This document shows positions 25,754-33,713 of a stretch of DNA of 60,977 bases, in pieces (positions within the stretch are counted from its first letter, which is position 1; every line of letters begins with the position of its first letter). This stretch comes from a virus: positions 1 to 60,977 of IMG/VR virus record IMGVR_UViG_3300021519_000001; one strand, 5' to 3'. The notes beneath the pieces were generated by a model. The model saw only the letters and a list, made by a program, of their open reading frames with translations, was not told where the DNA came from and made no database searches. The position numbers and the translations under genes are program-made.

Positions 25754-28700
25754 TGCCAACCTTGATGAATTCCCGTGGTGAGATGGTGGACTTTGCAACC
25801 GGTGAGGTTGTTGGTCGTGCTGAGGGCGTTCCTACCACAACCACCGAGCCCCGTGCCGGTGGCGAGGCTGCGCAAGATGTACAAACACAAGGCGGGGACC
25901 GTGTTAGCGGCCTGCTAAACAATCTTTCATGGGGCTTTAATTCAGCCCTTTTTGCTATTCCTGATGCTGCTCAGCGCCTTATCGGCAAGGGCATGGGAAT
26001 GGATGAGAAACAAGTATTCCAATTCACCAATCTCTTCAACAAGGGCGTACAAGCCCCAAGGAACGTTGAAGAGCGCTACGCCCGCGCCGTAGGCGAAGGC
26101 GTTGGTGGAACCATGCCCTTCACTGGCATTCTTGCCTATGCTGGGTCAGTGAAACCGCTTGTCTCTGCGGCTACGCCCGCAACAGGCCTTCTTAAAGGAA
26201 TTGCAGATGATGCTATCAAATATGTTCAACAAAGTCCGAGAACGGCTGCAGCTTTGGATATCGCGTTTGGTGCAGGCTACGAAGGACTTCGTCAAACGGT
26301 TAAAGAAACAGTAGACGACAGCAACCCCTACAAGAAGATCTATGAAGAGTTGCTCCCTGCAGCAGCATTCATCGGTCTTCCTGTAGCTGCCGCAAACCTG
26401 CCCTCTGTGCGTGGTGTGAAGTGGATCTCTGACAAAATCAAAGGCGTATCAAGCGGTCTGGGTGAGATTGAAAAAGAAACACTGCAGGGCCTGCCCGGCA
26501 TGTACAAGCTGCCTATCATCAACGTGCTCCCAACCATACTGATGAAACGTGCGGAGAGCAAGTTGGCACAGGTGTTTGGCCCTATCTCCGAGAGCCCCGA
26601 AGCACAGCAAGCATTGAAGCAACTTGAAGCCGCCTTGGCGGATCCCCGCGTTGCAAATGCGGGTTTCATGTTTGATGCTGCTGAGAAGACAATGTATTCA
26701 CCTTTGGTGCAGCGCAAAGCAGAACTCCTGCAGCAGCTTGGCCCCAAGGAGTTGGAGATCACCAAAGAGCGCATCAACAAGAACCAGCAGGCGCTGGACA
26801 GTTTGTTCTCAAGCTTCTCTCCAGAAGCACGCAAGCCTATTCAAGAAGCGTTCACCGCGGCCCAAGCAGATCGTCAACAGTTCTTTGAGAGCTTGCTGAA
26901 GAACCAAAAGGACCTGACAGATGCGGAAGTAATGTCAATCTCCGAGCGCCTAGGACCACAGAACATTGATCTATTGAATGATGAACTGCGCGGTACTTTG
27001 ATGGCCCGTATGGAAATGGATGCCAAAGCACGCGGCAATATTTTGCGCCGCATGGGCTTGAAGCAGGCCGTGTCGCCAGAAGGTTTGCCAATGCCTACGC
27101 GTGATCAAGGTGTTTCCTTGTTCCCTGCCCGGGATATTGAGTCTGCTGCCAAAGAATTGATCTCCAAGTATTCCCCAGAGCGCCCATCAATGAGCGTGCA
27201 GATTCCTGAGCCTATTCGTTTGCTGCAAAAGTTTGTGCGCACACAGGAAATTGCTCGGGAAAAAGCCGAGGCAGATATGTTGGTGCAATTGACTGATCAA
27301 GCAATTGGTGATCAGCTTGCCGGCCTTGGTAAAACACTAGACCCTGACATGCTTTCAGGCCTACGGGATGCGGTGCTTTCTGCCGTCCGTGGTGAGAAAC
27401 CAAAGACCGGCCGCAAAACTGCAAGCCTGAGTGAATTGTTGCCTCTGCCTGATGCAAAGGGCAACATCTCCATTCGTGCGATTGTGCCGGGTCGCAATAT
27501 TGTGATTAACCCCACACAGCTTAAAGCCGATGCAGCACGTGTTGCTGAAGCAAATACAGCTATTGATTTGAATTTGCCAGAGGCGCTTGACTATTTGCAG
27601 TCTGCTATGCGTTTCCGCAATCAGTCTGTGATCAATTACAACGGCTCAATGAAGCGAGGTAGCAGCCGTATTCAGGATGCACAGCGTCACATCGACACAG
27701 GCAACGCCGTCTACAAGGACATTGAAGGCCTTGTGCTGAACAACGTCCCGCGGATCAAGCAAGAGTACGATGGCATGAAGATGGTCTTAGAGGACTATGC
27801 TGCTGCCTACGAAAAGAACCTTCCCCTGCTGTTGACACAGAAGACACGTGGCGGCGATGAATTCCTTTTGCCCAACGAACGCTTGCTCCAGACTGCTTTC
27901 TCCAGTGCCGACAACTTAAAACAGTTGCAGCTTGCTGTCAGTGGATCACCCCAAGCTACCTCCATCATGGAGCGAGGAACAATTGATTGGCTGCGTAGTA
28001 AAAACGTTGTTGGCGCTGACGGTTTGGTCGATCCCCAAAAGATCCGCCAAGTTTTGGACAAGAATAAAAACATTGTTGAAGCCCTGCCTGCTAACTTGCA
28101 AATGAAGCTGCAAGACGAAGTAAAGCTGGCTGATGATTTTGTAACCCGTTTGGGCGAGATCGATGCCCGCCGTGTAGGTGCTAAGGACCAAGAGCTTGAT
28201 AGCTTGCTTGCCAAAGCAACACGCCCCGGTGCTGACCCTGCACAAACACTGCAAACTGCCCTGCGTGATCCTGCAACTATGCAGACATTGGTGCGTGGTG
28301 TGGAAAAAGATCCAGAAATGCTGGCAGCCTTGCGCCGTTCTGTGTTTGACGTGGCAACTGGGGGTGCCCAAAAAGGTGGCGCGCTTAAGTCGTTTATCGA
28401 CAACAACGAAGGCTCGCTCAAGATACTGTTTAAAAATACAGCCCACTTGGACGACCTCAAAACATTGGCTGATTTGCAGCGCCGTGTGAATGCCTTTGCC
28501 GACGTAACTGGACAGATCCCTATTTTTGAAACTTCAGATCAGCAGTTAAAGCGTTTATTTGGCGCAGGTGTGCAGTTCCTCACAACCACGGCCCGCGAGG
28601 CCGCTGTAGGTCGTATAGCCCCCTCCACGGGTGCTTTGGCGGTAATGCTGCGTATGGCGGGTGGTTTGGAGAACCAGATTTACCAACGTATTTTCACCAG

Positions 28701-29127
28701 AGCTTTGGAAGACGCAGAGTTTGCCAAGCGGATCACGCATGTGGGCACACCACAGGATGCACAAAAGTTGGCGGCTGAGTTGGAGAAGATTGGCATTCCA
28801 AAGTCTGCCTACCTGCCCAACATGAAACGCGTTACCGCACAGACTGCCGCACAAACAGCAATCAGTGATCAGCCAGAAGCAGTCGGTAATATGCCCAGCC
28901 TGCCCGTGGTCCCCGGAACAAGCGCCCAGCAGATGCTGAAGAAGATGCCGCCTGCTCCGCCAACACGTGGAACAAACTTCAACCCCCGCCTGCCAACAGC
29001 GCCTGCTGTGCAGCCCGGAGGTGGTGCGGGCAATATTCCATTGATGTATCCTTCAATGTTCCCCAATGACCCGATCAGTGGATTGCTGCAGCAGCGCCAA
29101 GCCCAGCTACAAGGTCAACAAAGATAA
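25753..29127 (+). CDS. Very large internal virion/ejection protein
   Basis: This 1124-residue protein is mostly helical with charged coiled stretches (ITKERINKNQQALDSLFSSFS; QSVINYNGSMKRGSSRIQDAQRHID), an N-terminal region with a possible membrane-active hydrophobic patch (GVGGTMPFTGILAYAGSVKPLVSAATPATGLL, residues about 116-147) and a Pro-rich C-terminus (MPPAPPTRGTNFNPRLPTAP). It has no visible transglycosylase motif. It is the fourth giant virion gene; DNA ejection is inferred from the podovirus context. Confidence 0.65.
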   Translation: MPTLMNSRGEMVDFATGEVVGRAEGVPTTTTEPRAGGEAAQDVQTQGGDRVSGLLNNLSWGFNSALFAIPDAAQRLIGKGMGMDEKQVFQFTNLFNKGVQAPRNVEERYARAVGEGVGGTMPFTGILAYAGSVKPLVSAATPATGLLKGIADDAIKYVQQSPRTAAALDIAFGAGYEGLRQTVKETVDDSNPYKKIYEELLPAAAFIGLPVAAANLPSVRGVKWISDKIKGVSSGLGEIEKETLQGLPGMYKLPIINVLPTILMKRAESKLAQVFGPISESPEAQQALKQLEAALADPRVANAGFMFDAAEKTMYSPLVQRKAELLQQLGPKELEITKERINKNQQALDSLFSSFSPEARKPIQEAFTAAQADRQQFFESLLKNQKDLTDAEVMSISERLGPQNIDLLNDELRGTLMARMEMDAKARGNILRRMGLKQAVSPEGLPMPTRDQGVSLFPARDIESAAKELISKYSPERPSMSVQIPEPIRLLQKFVRTQEIAREKAEADMLVQLTDQAIGDQLAGLGKTLDPDMLSGLRDAVLSAVRGEKPKTGRKTASLSELLPLPDAKGNISIRAIVPGRNIVINPTQLKADAARVAEANTAIDLNLPEALDYLQSAMRFRNQSVINYNGSMKRGSSRIQDAQRHIDTGNAVYKDIEGLVLNNVPRIKQEYDGMKMVLEDYAAAYEKNLPLLLTQKTRGGDEFLLPNERLLQTAFSSADNLKQLQLAVSGSPQATSIMERGTIDWLRSKNVVGADGLVDPQKIRQVLDKNKNIVEALPANLQMKLQDEVKLADDFVTRLGEIDARRVGAKDQELDSLLAKATRPGADPAQTLQTALRDPATMQTLVRGVEKDPEMLAALRRSVFDVATGGAQKGGALKSFIDNNEGSLKILFKNTAHLDDLKTLADLQRRVNAFADVTGQIPIFETSDQQLKRLFGAGVQFLTTTAREAAVGRIAPSTGALAVMLRMAGGLENQIYQRIFTRALEDAEFAKRITHVGTPQDAQKLAAELEKIGIPKSAYLPNMKRVTAQTAAQTAISDQPEAVGNMPSLPVVPGTSAQQMLKKMPPAPPTRGTNFNPRLPTAPAVQPGGGAGNIPLMYPSMFPNDPISGLLQQRQAQLQGQQR

Positions 29128-29139
29128 CGGAGTTACGAC

Positions 29140-29511
29140 ATGGAAATGATTGGACGACTGGTTGCCACGCTGTTTTTGAGCCGCGAAATAGCGCACCGTG
29201 CGCACTTGGCCGCAACAGGCGCGGGCAGCTTCTCTAAACACATGGCCTTGGGTGAGTTTTACCCTGCAGTGGGTGAACATGGCGATACCATCACTGAAGC
29301 CTATCAGGGCCGCCACGGCTTGATTGAAATTCCCTATCTCAAGTACGAGGATGAGGGCGACATCATCAAGTGCTTGGAAAAGCAAATGGATGACATTGAA
29401 AAGCTGCGCTATAACGCAGTGGACAAGTCAGATACAGTCATTCAAAACCTGATTGATGATGCCCTTGCAACGTACTTAAGTACACTTTACAAACTGAGGT
29501 TCTTACGATGA
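29140..29511 (+). CDS. DUF5856-like helical protein
   Basis: This 123-residue protein matches my memory of DUF5856 phage proteins: LVATLFLSREIAHRAHL, FSKHMALGEFY, a helix ending EAYQGRHGLIEIPYL, and a C-terminal pair of helices with DDALATYLSTLYKLRFL. His and Glu placement gives a ferritin-like look, though metal binding is untested. The function is unknown. It is the second-last gene of the late block and overlaps the next by four bases. Confidence 0.65.
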   Translation: MEMIGRLVATLFLSREIAHRAHLAATGAGSFSKHMALGEFYPAVGEHGDTITEAYQGRHGLIEIPYLKYEDEGDIIKCLEKQMDDIEKLRYNAVDKSDTVIQNLIDDALATYLSTLYKLRFLR

Positions 29512-29666
29512 AAAAAGAAGTCTGGGATAAAGCGCGACCAAAAGGTTTGGGCAAACCAAAAGCCCTGACTCCCGCCAAGAAAGCATCTGCCAAGGCGGCT
29601 GCAAAAAAAGCGGGCAGACCCTACCCAAATTTAGTTGACAACATGCGCGCAGCACGTGCAAAATGA
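29508..29666 (+). CDS. Small basic conserved phage protein
   Basis: A 52-residue frame that starts in an ATGA overlap with the previous gene. It is Lys/Ala-rich, with KEVWDKARPKGLGKPKALTP and an end GRPYPNLVDNMRAARAK. I know this pattern from many phages, where it is annotated hypothetical. The charge suggests DNA or RNA binding or packaging as an internal head peptide. It is the last gene before the late terminator. Confidence 0.7.
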   Translation: MKKEVWDKARPKGLGKPKALTPAKKASAKAAAKKAGRPYPNLVDNMRAARAK

Positions 29667-29700
29667 TTTTGTTAGTTGAGGTTGCCTAGGTTGGATTTAG

Positions 29701-29732
29701 GCCCCGAGGCTCACGCTTCGGGGCTATTTTTT
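29701..29732 (+). terminator. Terminator at the end of the late block
   Basis: GCCCCGA-(gctcacg-containing loop)-TTCGGGGC followed by TATTTTTT forms a GC-rich stem and T tract. It ends the rightward structural transcription about 35 bases past the last stop codon and overlaps the final codons of the leftward nuclease gene. Confidence 0.88.
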
Positions 29733-30412
29733 ATGAAGCTTTCAACCCTGCGCATCCACATGTCCTTATAGTTGTCAAACTCACGGCCACATGTCACAAA
29801 CTCCTGTGTCTCGCCGTTCTGAGCAACCATCATGATCACCCCTTGCTCAATCTTGGTTCCATGCGATACATCGTGCGCCAAGGCATACGCCGCAAGCTGC
29901 ACAAAGTAGTCCTCAATCCACTTGCGCTGCTTCATTTTGTTGGTCTGCTTAAAATCAATAATTGCAGAGTGATCTTTGTACACACCAATGCAGTCTGACG
30001 TGCCGGCATACTTCTCGGGGTAGTACAGCGGTATCTCTGTGCCCCACACTTCGTTCACGTGCGGCATGAACGTTTCAATCAACTTATACCCCATCCAGTA
30101 TCCCTTGACCGCGAGCCAAGTGCGCGGGGTCTCTAGCGGTCTGTTCAGCAGCAGTCTTTCCACAACACCGTGCATGTGCGTGCCCACAGTTGCTGCATCA
30201 TTTCTGATACGGTCCGCTTCTTCCAAACCAACCCTCGCGGCCCACGCATCGAGGTGTGATTTATCTTTTGTGCCCGACAGGATGGTTGTCACACTGGGCA
30301 CGGCCGGCTGCCCATCCAACGTATAAGTGCGCCCTTGCTCAGAGTCGATGCGTACTAGTTTGGGATAGACGTACTTCTTGCGTATTGGTATGAGTTGCAT
30401 CATTTGATCCAT
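29711..30412 (-). CDS. RecB/Cas4-type PD-(D/E)XK nuclease
   Basis: This protein of up to 233 residues shows the exonuclease core: GTHMHGVVE (His near 79-81), G138TSD with D140, then I-I-D153-F-K155, and the QLAAYALA helix with the conserved Gln. This is the arrangement of RecB-family and Cas4-type nucleases, which act on DNA ends in recombination or processing. The stop of the helicase gene overlaps the fourth codon (ATGA at 30403), so translation may start at 30403 rather than 30412. Coupling to a helicase suggests joint action on DNA. Confidence 0.87.
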   Translation of the reverse strand: MDQMMQLIPIRKKYVYPKLVRIDSEQGRTYTLDGQPAVPSVTTILSGTKDKSHLDAWAARVGLEEADRIRNDAATVGTHMHGVVERLLLNRPLETPRTWLAVKGYWMGYKLIETFMPHVNEVWGTEIPLYYPEKYAGTSDCIGVYKDHSAIIDFKQTNKMKQRKWIEDYFVQLAAYALAHDVSHGTKIEQGVIMMVAQNGETQEFVTCGREFDNYKDMWMRRVESFIKNSPEA

Positions 30413-31851
30413 TCTTTGATTTCTTCGCCAAGCACAGCGCTTGCGATATTGATTTTGTTGCGTAGCGCCTTGACGATGTGCTCATCCACGGTGTTGGGCG
30501 ATACAAAGTCGATGTAAGTCACCTTGTCTGTCTGCCCGATACGGTGCGCCCTGTCCTCTGACTGCAAACGCTTTTCTAAGTCAAAGCTATTGCTGTAGTA
30601 AATCACAGTCTTTGCCTCTGTCAAGGTAATGCCGTAGCCGCCGGTGCTTGGGTTGCCCACAAAGAAACGCAAATCTGAGTTTGGATCTTGGAATTGTGTA
30701 ACGATCTCTTGGCGATCCTCAGCTTCCGTGTCTCCGTAGTATGTAGCTACAGAGGTCATGCCGTATTCTTTTTGAATGGCAAGCCGAATGTTTTCTATGT
30801 CCCGTCGGTAATTGGCCCAGATGATTACTTTTCCACTACATTCTTCAAGAGTACCAATCAATTCGTTCACACGATTGTTTGGGATATCGATCTGCTGCCC
30901 GTCGTCAAGCTTGACGTGACCACAGCAAATCTGGTGCAGCCGCATGATCTGAGTCAGCGCATTGTTGGTGGACATCAGGTTGCCATCAACCATAGCAAGA
31001 GCCATCAGTTTCATTTGGTTGTAGTACGTGGTTTGTTCCTTGGTGAGTTCAATCTCACGCCTAACGAACACCTTGTCAGGGAGGTCCAAGCATTCGTCCT
31101 TGGTCACGCGAAATGAGAAGCGGTTGAGCTTTTGCTGCAACTCATCCAAGTGTCTGTAGCCCACGATCTGCTTGAACGTATGTGTAGGCATCTTGCGCTC
31201 AACCAGAATGGCATAGCGTGCTTGGAATGCGTAGTAGCTGTAGCTGTTTAAGCATTCCGGCCCGAGGAACTCGCACTGGCTGTACAGATCAAGCGGTGAC
31301 TTGGTTACAGGGGAGCCTGTTGCAATTCTCCTGTACCGCGCATCACGGGCCACCTTGATAATGCTCTTGGTGCGCTTGGCTGTTGGGGTCTTAATCGTCG
31401 TGCTTTCATCGACGGCCATGAATGCGTTTGTCACTCTCAAAAATGTGCGCGCATGGGCTACACCTTTCTCTGTGCTGAATGCTTCAATGTTCATGATCAG
31501 GATGCGCATGGTGTCCACGGCATTCATCATCTTGTCCATTTGCTCACGCTCCGCCTTGCGAGGCGTAGGCGACCAACAGGCCACAGTCGTCGGAACGTGC
31601 TCTGGCATATGCTTTGGCAATTCGGATGTATACCAATTGCGGTATACCCCCTTTGGCGCTACGATAAGCATGGAGTTGATCTTGCCCTTGTCGTATAGCA
31701 TGGCTGCGTTGTTGATGAGCATAAAGCTCTTTCCCGTGCCCATCTCTGCAAACAATGCAACTTCTTTTTCCTCCCAGAAGCGCTGCAGAAATGCAGCTTG
31801 GTGGACGAACGGTTTGTTCTTGAACGGGTACTGGTTTAAAAAATAATCCAT
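30400..31851 (-). CDS. SNF2-family (SF2) helicase/ATPase
   Basis: This 483-residue protein contains all the expected motifs: Walker A AEMGTGKS (35-42), a DEST variant of the DEAx box (148-151), ATGSPVTK motif III (177-184), motif V region VGNPSTGGYGITL, and motif VI SEDRAHRIGQ, the SNF2 signature. It lacks accessory domains, so it is a minimal phage translocase. It is the first gene of the leftward pair, divergent from the replication operon, and probably works in early DNA metabolism with the downstream nuclease. Confidence 0.93.
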   Translation of the reverse strand: MDYFLNQYPFKNKPFVHQAAFLQRFWEEKEVALFAEMGTGKSFMLINNAAMLYDKGKINSMLIVAPKGVYRNWYTSELPKHMPEHVPTTVACWSPTPRKAEREQMDKMMNAVDTMRILIMNIEAFSTEKGVAHARTFLRVTNAFMAVDESTTIKTPTAKRTKSIIKVARDARYRRIATGSPVTKSPLDLYSQCEFLGPECLNSYSYYAFQARYAILVERKMPTHTFKQIVGYRHLDELQQKLNRFSFRVTKDECLDLPDKVFVRREIELTKEQTTYYNQMKLMALAMVDGNLMSTNNALTQIMRLHQICCGHVKLDDGQQIDIPNNRVNELIGTLEECSGKVIIWANYRRDIENIRLAIQKEYGMTSVATYYGDTEAEDRQEIVTQFQDPNSDLRFFVGNPSTGGYGITLTEAKTVIYYSNSFDLEKRLQSEDRAHRIGQTDKVTYIDFVSPNTVDEHIVKALRNKINIASAVLGEEIKEWIK

Positions 31852-31876
31852 ATCTTTCTAACTTTCTTTTTAAAAA

Positions 31877-31908
31877 GGTGTTGACACACCCAAAACACAG
31901 TGTACACT
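31877..31908 (+). promoter_or_regulatory. Rightward sigma-70 promoter with palindromes
   Basis: TTGACA (31881-31886), a 16-base spacer and TACACT (31903-31908) form a good host-type promoter for the replication operon. The -35 lies inside GGTGT-TGAC-ACACC (31877-31890), and the -10 lies inside AGTGTACACT (31899-31908). Both palindromes share GTGT/ACAC arms and could be regulator sites, acting also on the divergent helicase gene. Confidence 0.75.
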
Positions 31909-31941
31909 AAATGCACGTTTAAAGAAAGGATAGCGTAAAAC

Positions 31942-32292
31942 ATGTCAACAACTACTGAGCATTTCCCTCTGGTGTACGTCGTACAAGAGATGCCAAATCA
32001 TGATATTGCAGGGGCAATGAAATTTGGAGACCCAACGGTGTTACTGCCGTCAAATGTCCAGATTGCATTTTCCACAGTACCGACAGTCAGGCTGCTAAGG
32101 CGAAAGCTTCGCAGCTTCTCTGACCGTGACTTTTTGCTTTTAGCCGGAGACCCCGTGGCCATCGGGCTTGCATGCGCAGTTGCTGCAGCATACAACTCAG
32201 GCCGATTTAGTGTTTTAAAGTGGGATCGTCGTGAAAAGATGTATATCCCAGTTAAGATTGATATCACAGAGAATGGAGAAAGAGATGACTAA
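31942..32292 (+). CDS. First gene of the replication operon, unknown function
   Basis: This 116-residue protein has FPLVYVVQEMPNHDIAGAMKFGD at the start, a basic central segment (VRLLRRKLRSFSDRDF) and a hydrophobic stretch with VAIGLACAVAAAYNSGRF, ending KIDITENGERDD. AGAAAGGATAG upstream is the recurrent leader of this genome. It directly follows the early promoter. No family was recognised. Confidence 0.65.
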   Translation: MSTTTEHFPLVYVVQEMPNHDIAGAMKFGDPTVLLPSNVQIAFSTVPTVRLLRRKLRSFSDRDFLLLAGDPVAIGLACAVAAAYNSGRFSVLKWDRREKMYIPVKIDITENGERDD

Positions 32293-32839
32293 CGTCAATA
32301 TATTTGAAGAAGATGCAGGCGCACTGCAAGTCAAGAACGAAGACCTGTCTTCCGTTGGCGCTTTGGCTAAACGAGCCAAGGAGTTGGAAAAGGAAATTGA
32401 TGACATTGAAGATGTGCTCAAAGAGCGCAAGGAACAACAACGCAAGTTGTTAGAGGACACCATCCCTGCAATGCTTGATGGCCTTGGCATGAAGTCTTTT
32501 AAGATGGCTGATGGCAGCCAGATCGACATCAAGCCTTTCTATAGTGCAAGCATCAAGGAAGAAAAGCGCGCTCAAGCTTACGAGTGGCTGCGCGAGCATG
32601 GCTTTGATGACATCATTAAGAACACTGTGTCAGTGCGGTTTGGTCGTGGTGAAGACCAACTGTGCGACACATTACTGAGCGATCTGCGTGAGAAAAACTA
32701 TCCAGTTGAGCAAGCGCAGAAAATCGAACCCCAGACCTTGAAAGCTTGGGTTCGAGAGCAAGTGGAACGCGGCAACGAGTTCCCAACCGAGCTATTTGGC
32801 GCATACGTGGGCCAAAAAGCAACCATCAAATCAGCATGA
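32285..32839 (+). CDS. Early protein with coiled coil, beside the SSB gene
   Basis: I place the start at 32285, after GGAGAAAG, which gives 184 residues and an eight-base overlap with the previous gene; 32273 is an alternative. An N-terminal coiled coil (ALAKRAKELEKEIDDIEDVLKERKEQQRKLLEDTIPAML) is followed by a folded part with SFKMADGSQIDIKPFYSASI and a C-terminal LKAWVREQVERG. Such genes often precede phage single-strand-binding genes, which suggests a replication or recombination partner role, but the function is unknown. Confidence 0.7.
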   Translation: MTNVNIFEEDAGALQVKNEDLSSVGALAKRAKELEKEIDDIEDVLKERKEQQRKLLEDTIPAMLDGLGMKSFKMADGSQIDIKPFYSASIKEEKRAQAYEWLREHGFDDIIKNTVSVRFGRGEDQLCDTLLSDLREKNYPVEQAQKIEPQTLKAWVREQVERGNEFPTELFGAYVGQKATIKSA

Positions 32840-32854
32840 TCTAAGGAAATTAAA

Positions 32855-33622
32855 ATGGCTAAAAACGAAGTAGCAGTAAAAGAGACCAACGCTTTGGCAT
32901 TGGCAGGTGACTTTGAGCAGGACGCTCAGAGTGGTTTTGAGAACATGAGTCAGGACGATTTTGCCCTGCCCTTCTTGAAGCTTTTAACAAATACAAGCCC
33001 TGAGGTAGGCGAGGTTGACGGTGCATTGCCCGGCATGATCCTCAACAGCGTCACGGGTCAGTTGTATGACGGCAAAAAAGGCATCATGGTGCTGCCTGTA
33101 GCTTATGTACGTCAGTACATTGAGTGGGCTCCACGTGGTTCAGGCTCTGGCGCGCCGATGAATATCTATCCCGCCACGTCTGATATTTTAAGCCGCACGC
33201 ACCGCGAACCGGGCGAGAACAAGGACTACCTCGATAACGGCAACTACATCGAGAACACGGCCAACCACTACATCATGATCATCAACGAGTCAGGTATCCC
33301 TGAGCCGGCATTGATCACAATGAAGTCAACGCAACTCAAAAAGTCGCGCAAGTGGAACAGCATGATGATGTCCACAAAGATGATGGGCACCAACGGTCCT
33401 TTCACTCCTCCCATGTACTCACAGGTGTATCGCCTGACGACACAAGCTGAATCCAATGACAAGGGCAAGTGGTTCGGATGGGAAGTTGAGAAGATCGGTC
33501 CTGTAGAAGACATGAACGCTTACAAGGCTGCCAAGTCCTTCTCTGCTTCTGTTGGTTCAGGCGAAGTAAAGGTCAAGCACGAGCACGAGAGCGCACCAAA
33601 CGCTAACGACGTCCCGTTCTGA
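32855..33622 (+). CDS. Single-stranded DNA-binding-type protein
   Basis: This 255-residue protein ends with EHESAPNANDVPF, close to the acidic DxPF tail by which bacterial SSBs recruit partners. The body has beta-rich segments (GKKGIMVLPVAYVRQYIEWAPRG, NTANHYIMIINESG, WFGWEVEKIGPV). It lies between early genes and the primase. Overall fold is not provable by eye; ssDNA binding is inferred from the tail and context. It begins after AAGGA. Confidence 0.68.
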   Translation: MAKNEVAVKETNALALAGDFEQDAQSGFENMSQDDFALPFLKLLTNTSPEVGEVDGALPGMILNSVTGQLYDGKKGIMVLPVAYVRQYIEWAPRGSGSGAPMNIYPATSDILSRTHREPGENKDYLDNGNYIENTANHYIMIINESGIPEPALITMKSTQLKKSRKWNSMMMSTKMMGTNGPFTPPMYSQVYRLTTQAESNDKGKWFGWEVEKIGPVEDMNAYKAAKSFSASVGSGEVKVKHEHESAPNANDVPF

Positions 33623-33627
33623 TTTCC

Positions 33628-33695
33628 GGGGCCGAATTCGGTGTCGGACTCTGAGGGTTCTCAGTGATGATCAGCCGTAGCCGTTAGTAGGCCCC
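33628..33695 (+). ncRNA. Structured intergenic element, possible RNA
   Basis: In the 91-base gap before the primase, GGGGCC (33628) and GGCCCC (33690) can close a 68-base domain. Inside are CCGAATTCGG (33632-33641) and a hairpin CTGAG-GGTT-CTCAG (33651-33664). The primase ATG follows 18 bases after the closing stem with a weak ribosome site, so a leader RNA controlling primase translation or a replication-linked structure is possible. No known riboswitch or tRNA pattern fits. Confidence 0.4.
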
Positions 33696-33713
33696 ACCTT
33701 TATAGAGTGAAGC

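Noticed and set aside
27807-28460. A 217-residue open frame on the minus strand inside the 1124-residue internal virion gene
   Set aside because: It is antisense to a gene with clear coding character, has no ribosome site, and has a Ser/Arg-rich composition typical of shadow frames.
29711-30412. CRISPR Cas4 as part of a phage CRISPR system
   Set aside because: The nuclease belongs to the broad RecB/Cas4 fold, but no repeats or other cas genes exist in the window, so a replication/recombination role is preferred.
33628-33698. A tRNA gene, given a 68-71-base domain closed by GGGGCC/GGCCCC and followed by ACC
   Set aside because: Neither strand has a T-loop pattern (GTTCRANNC), a D-arm or a five-pair anticodon arm in the right place.
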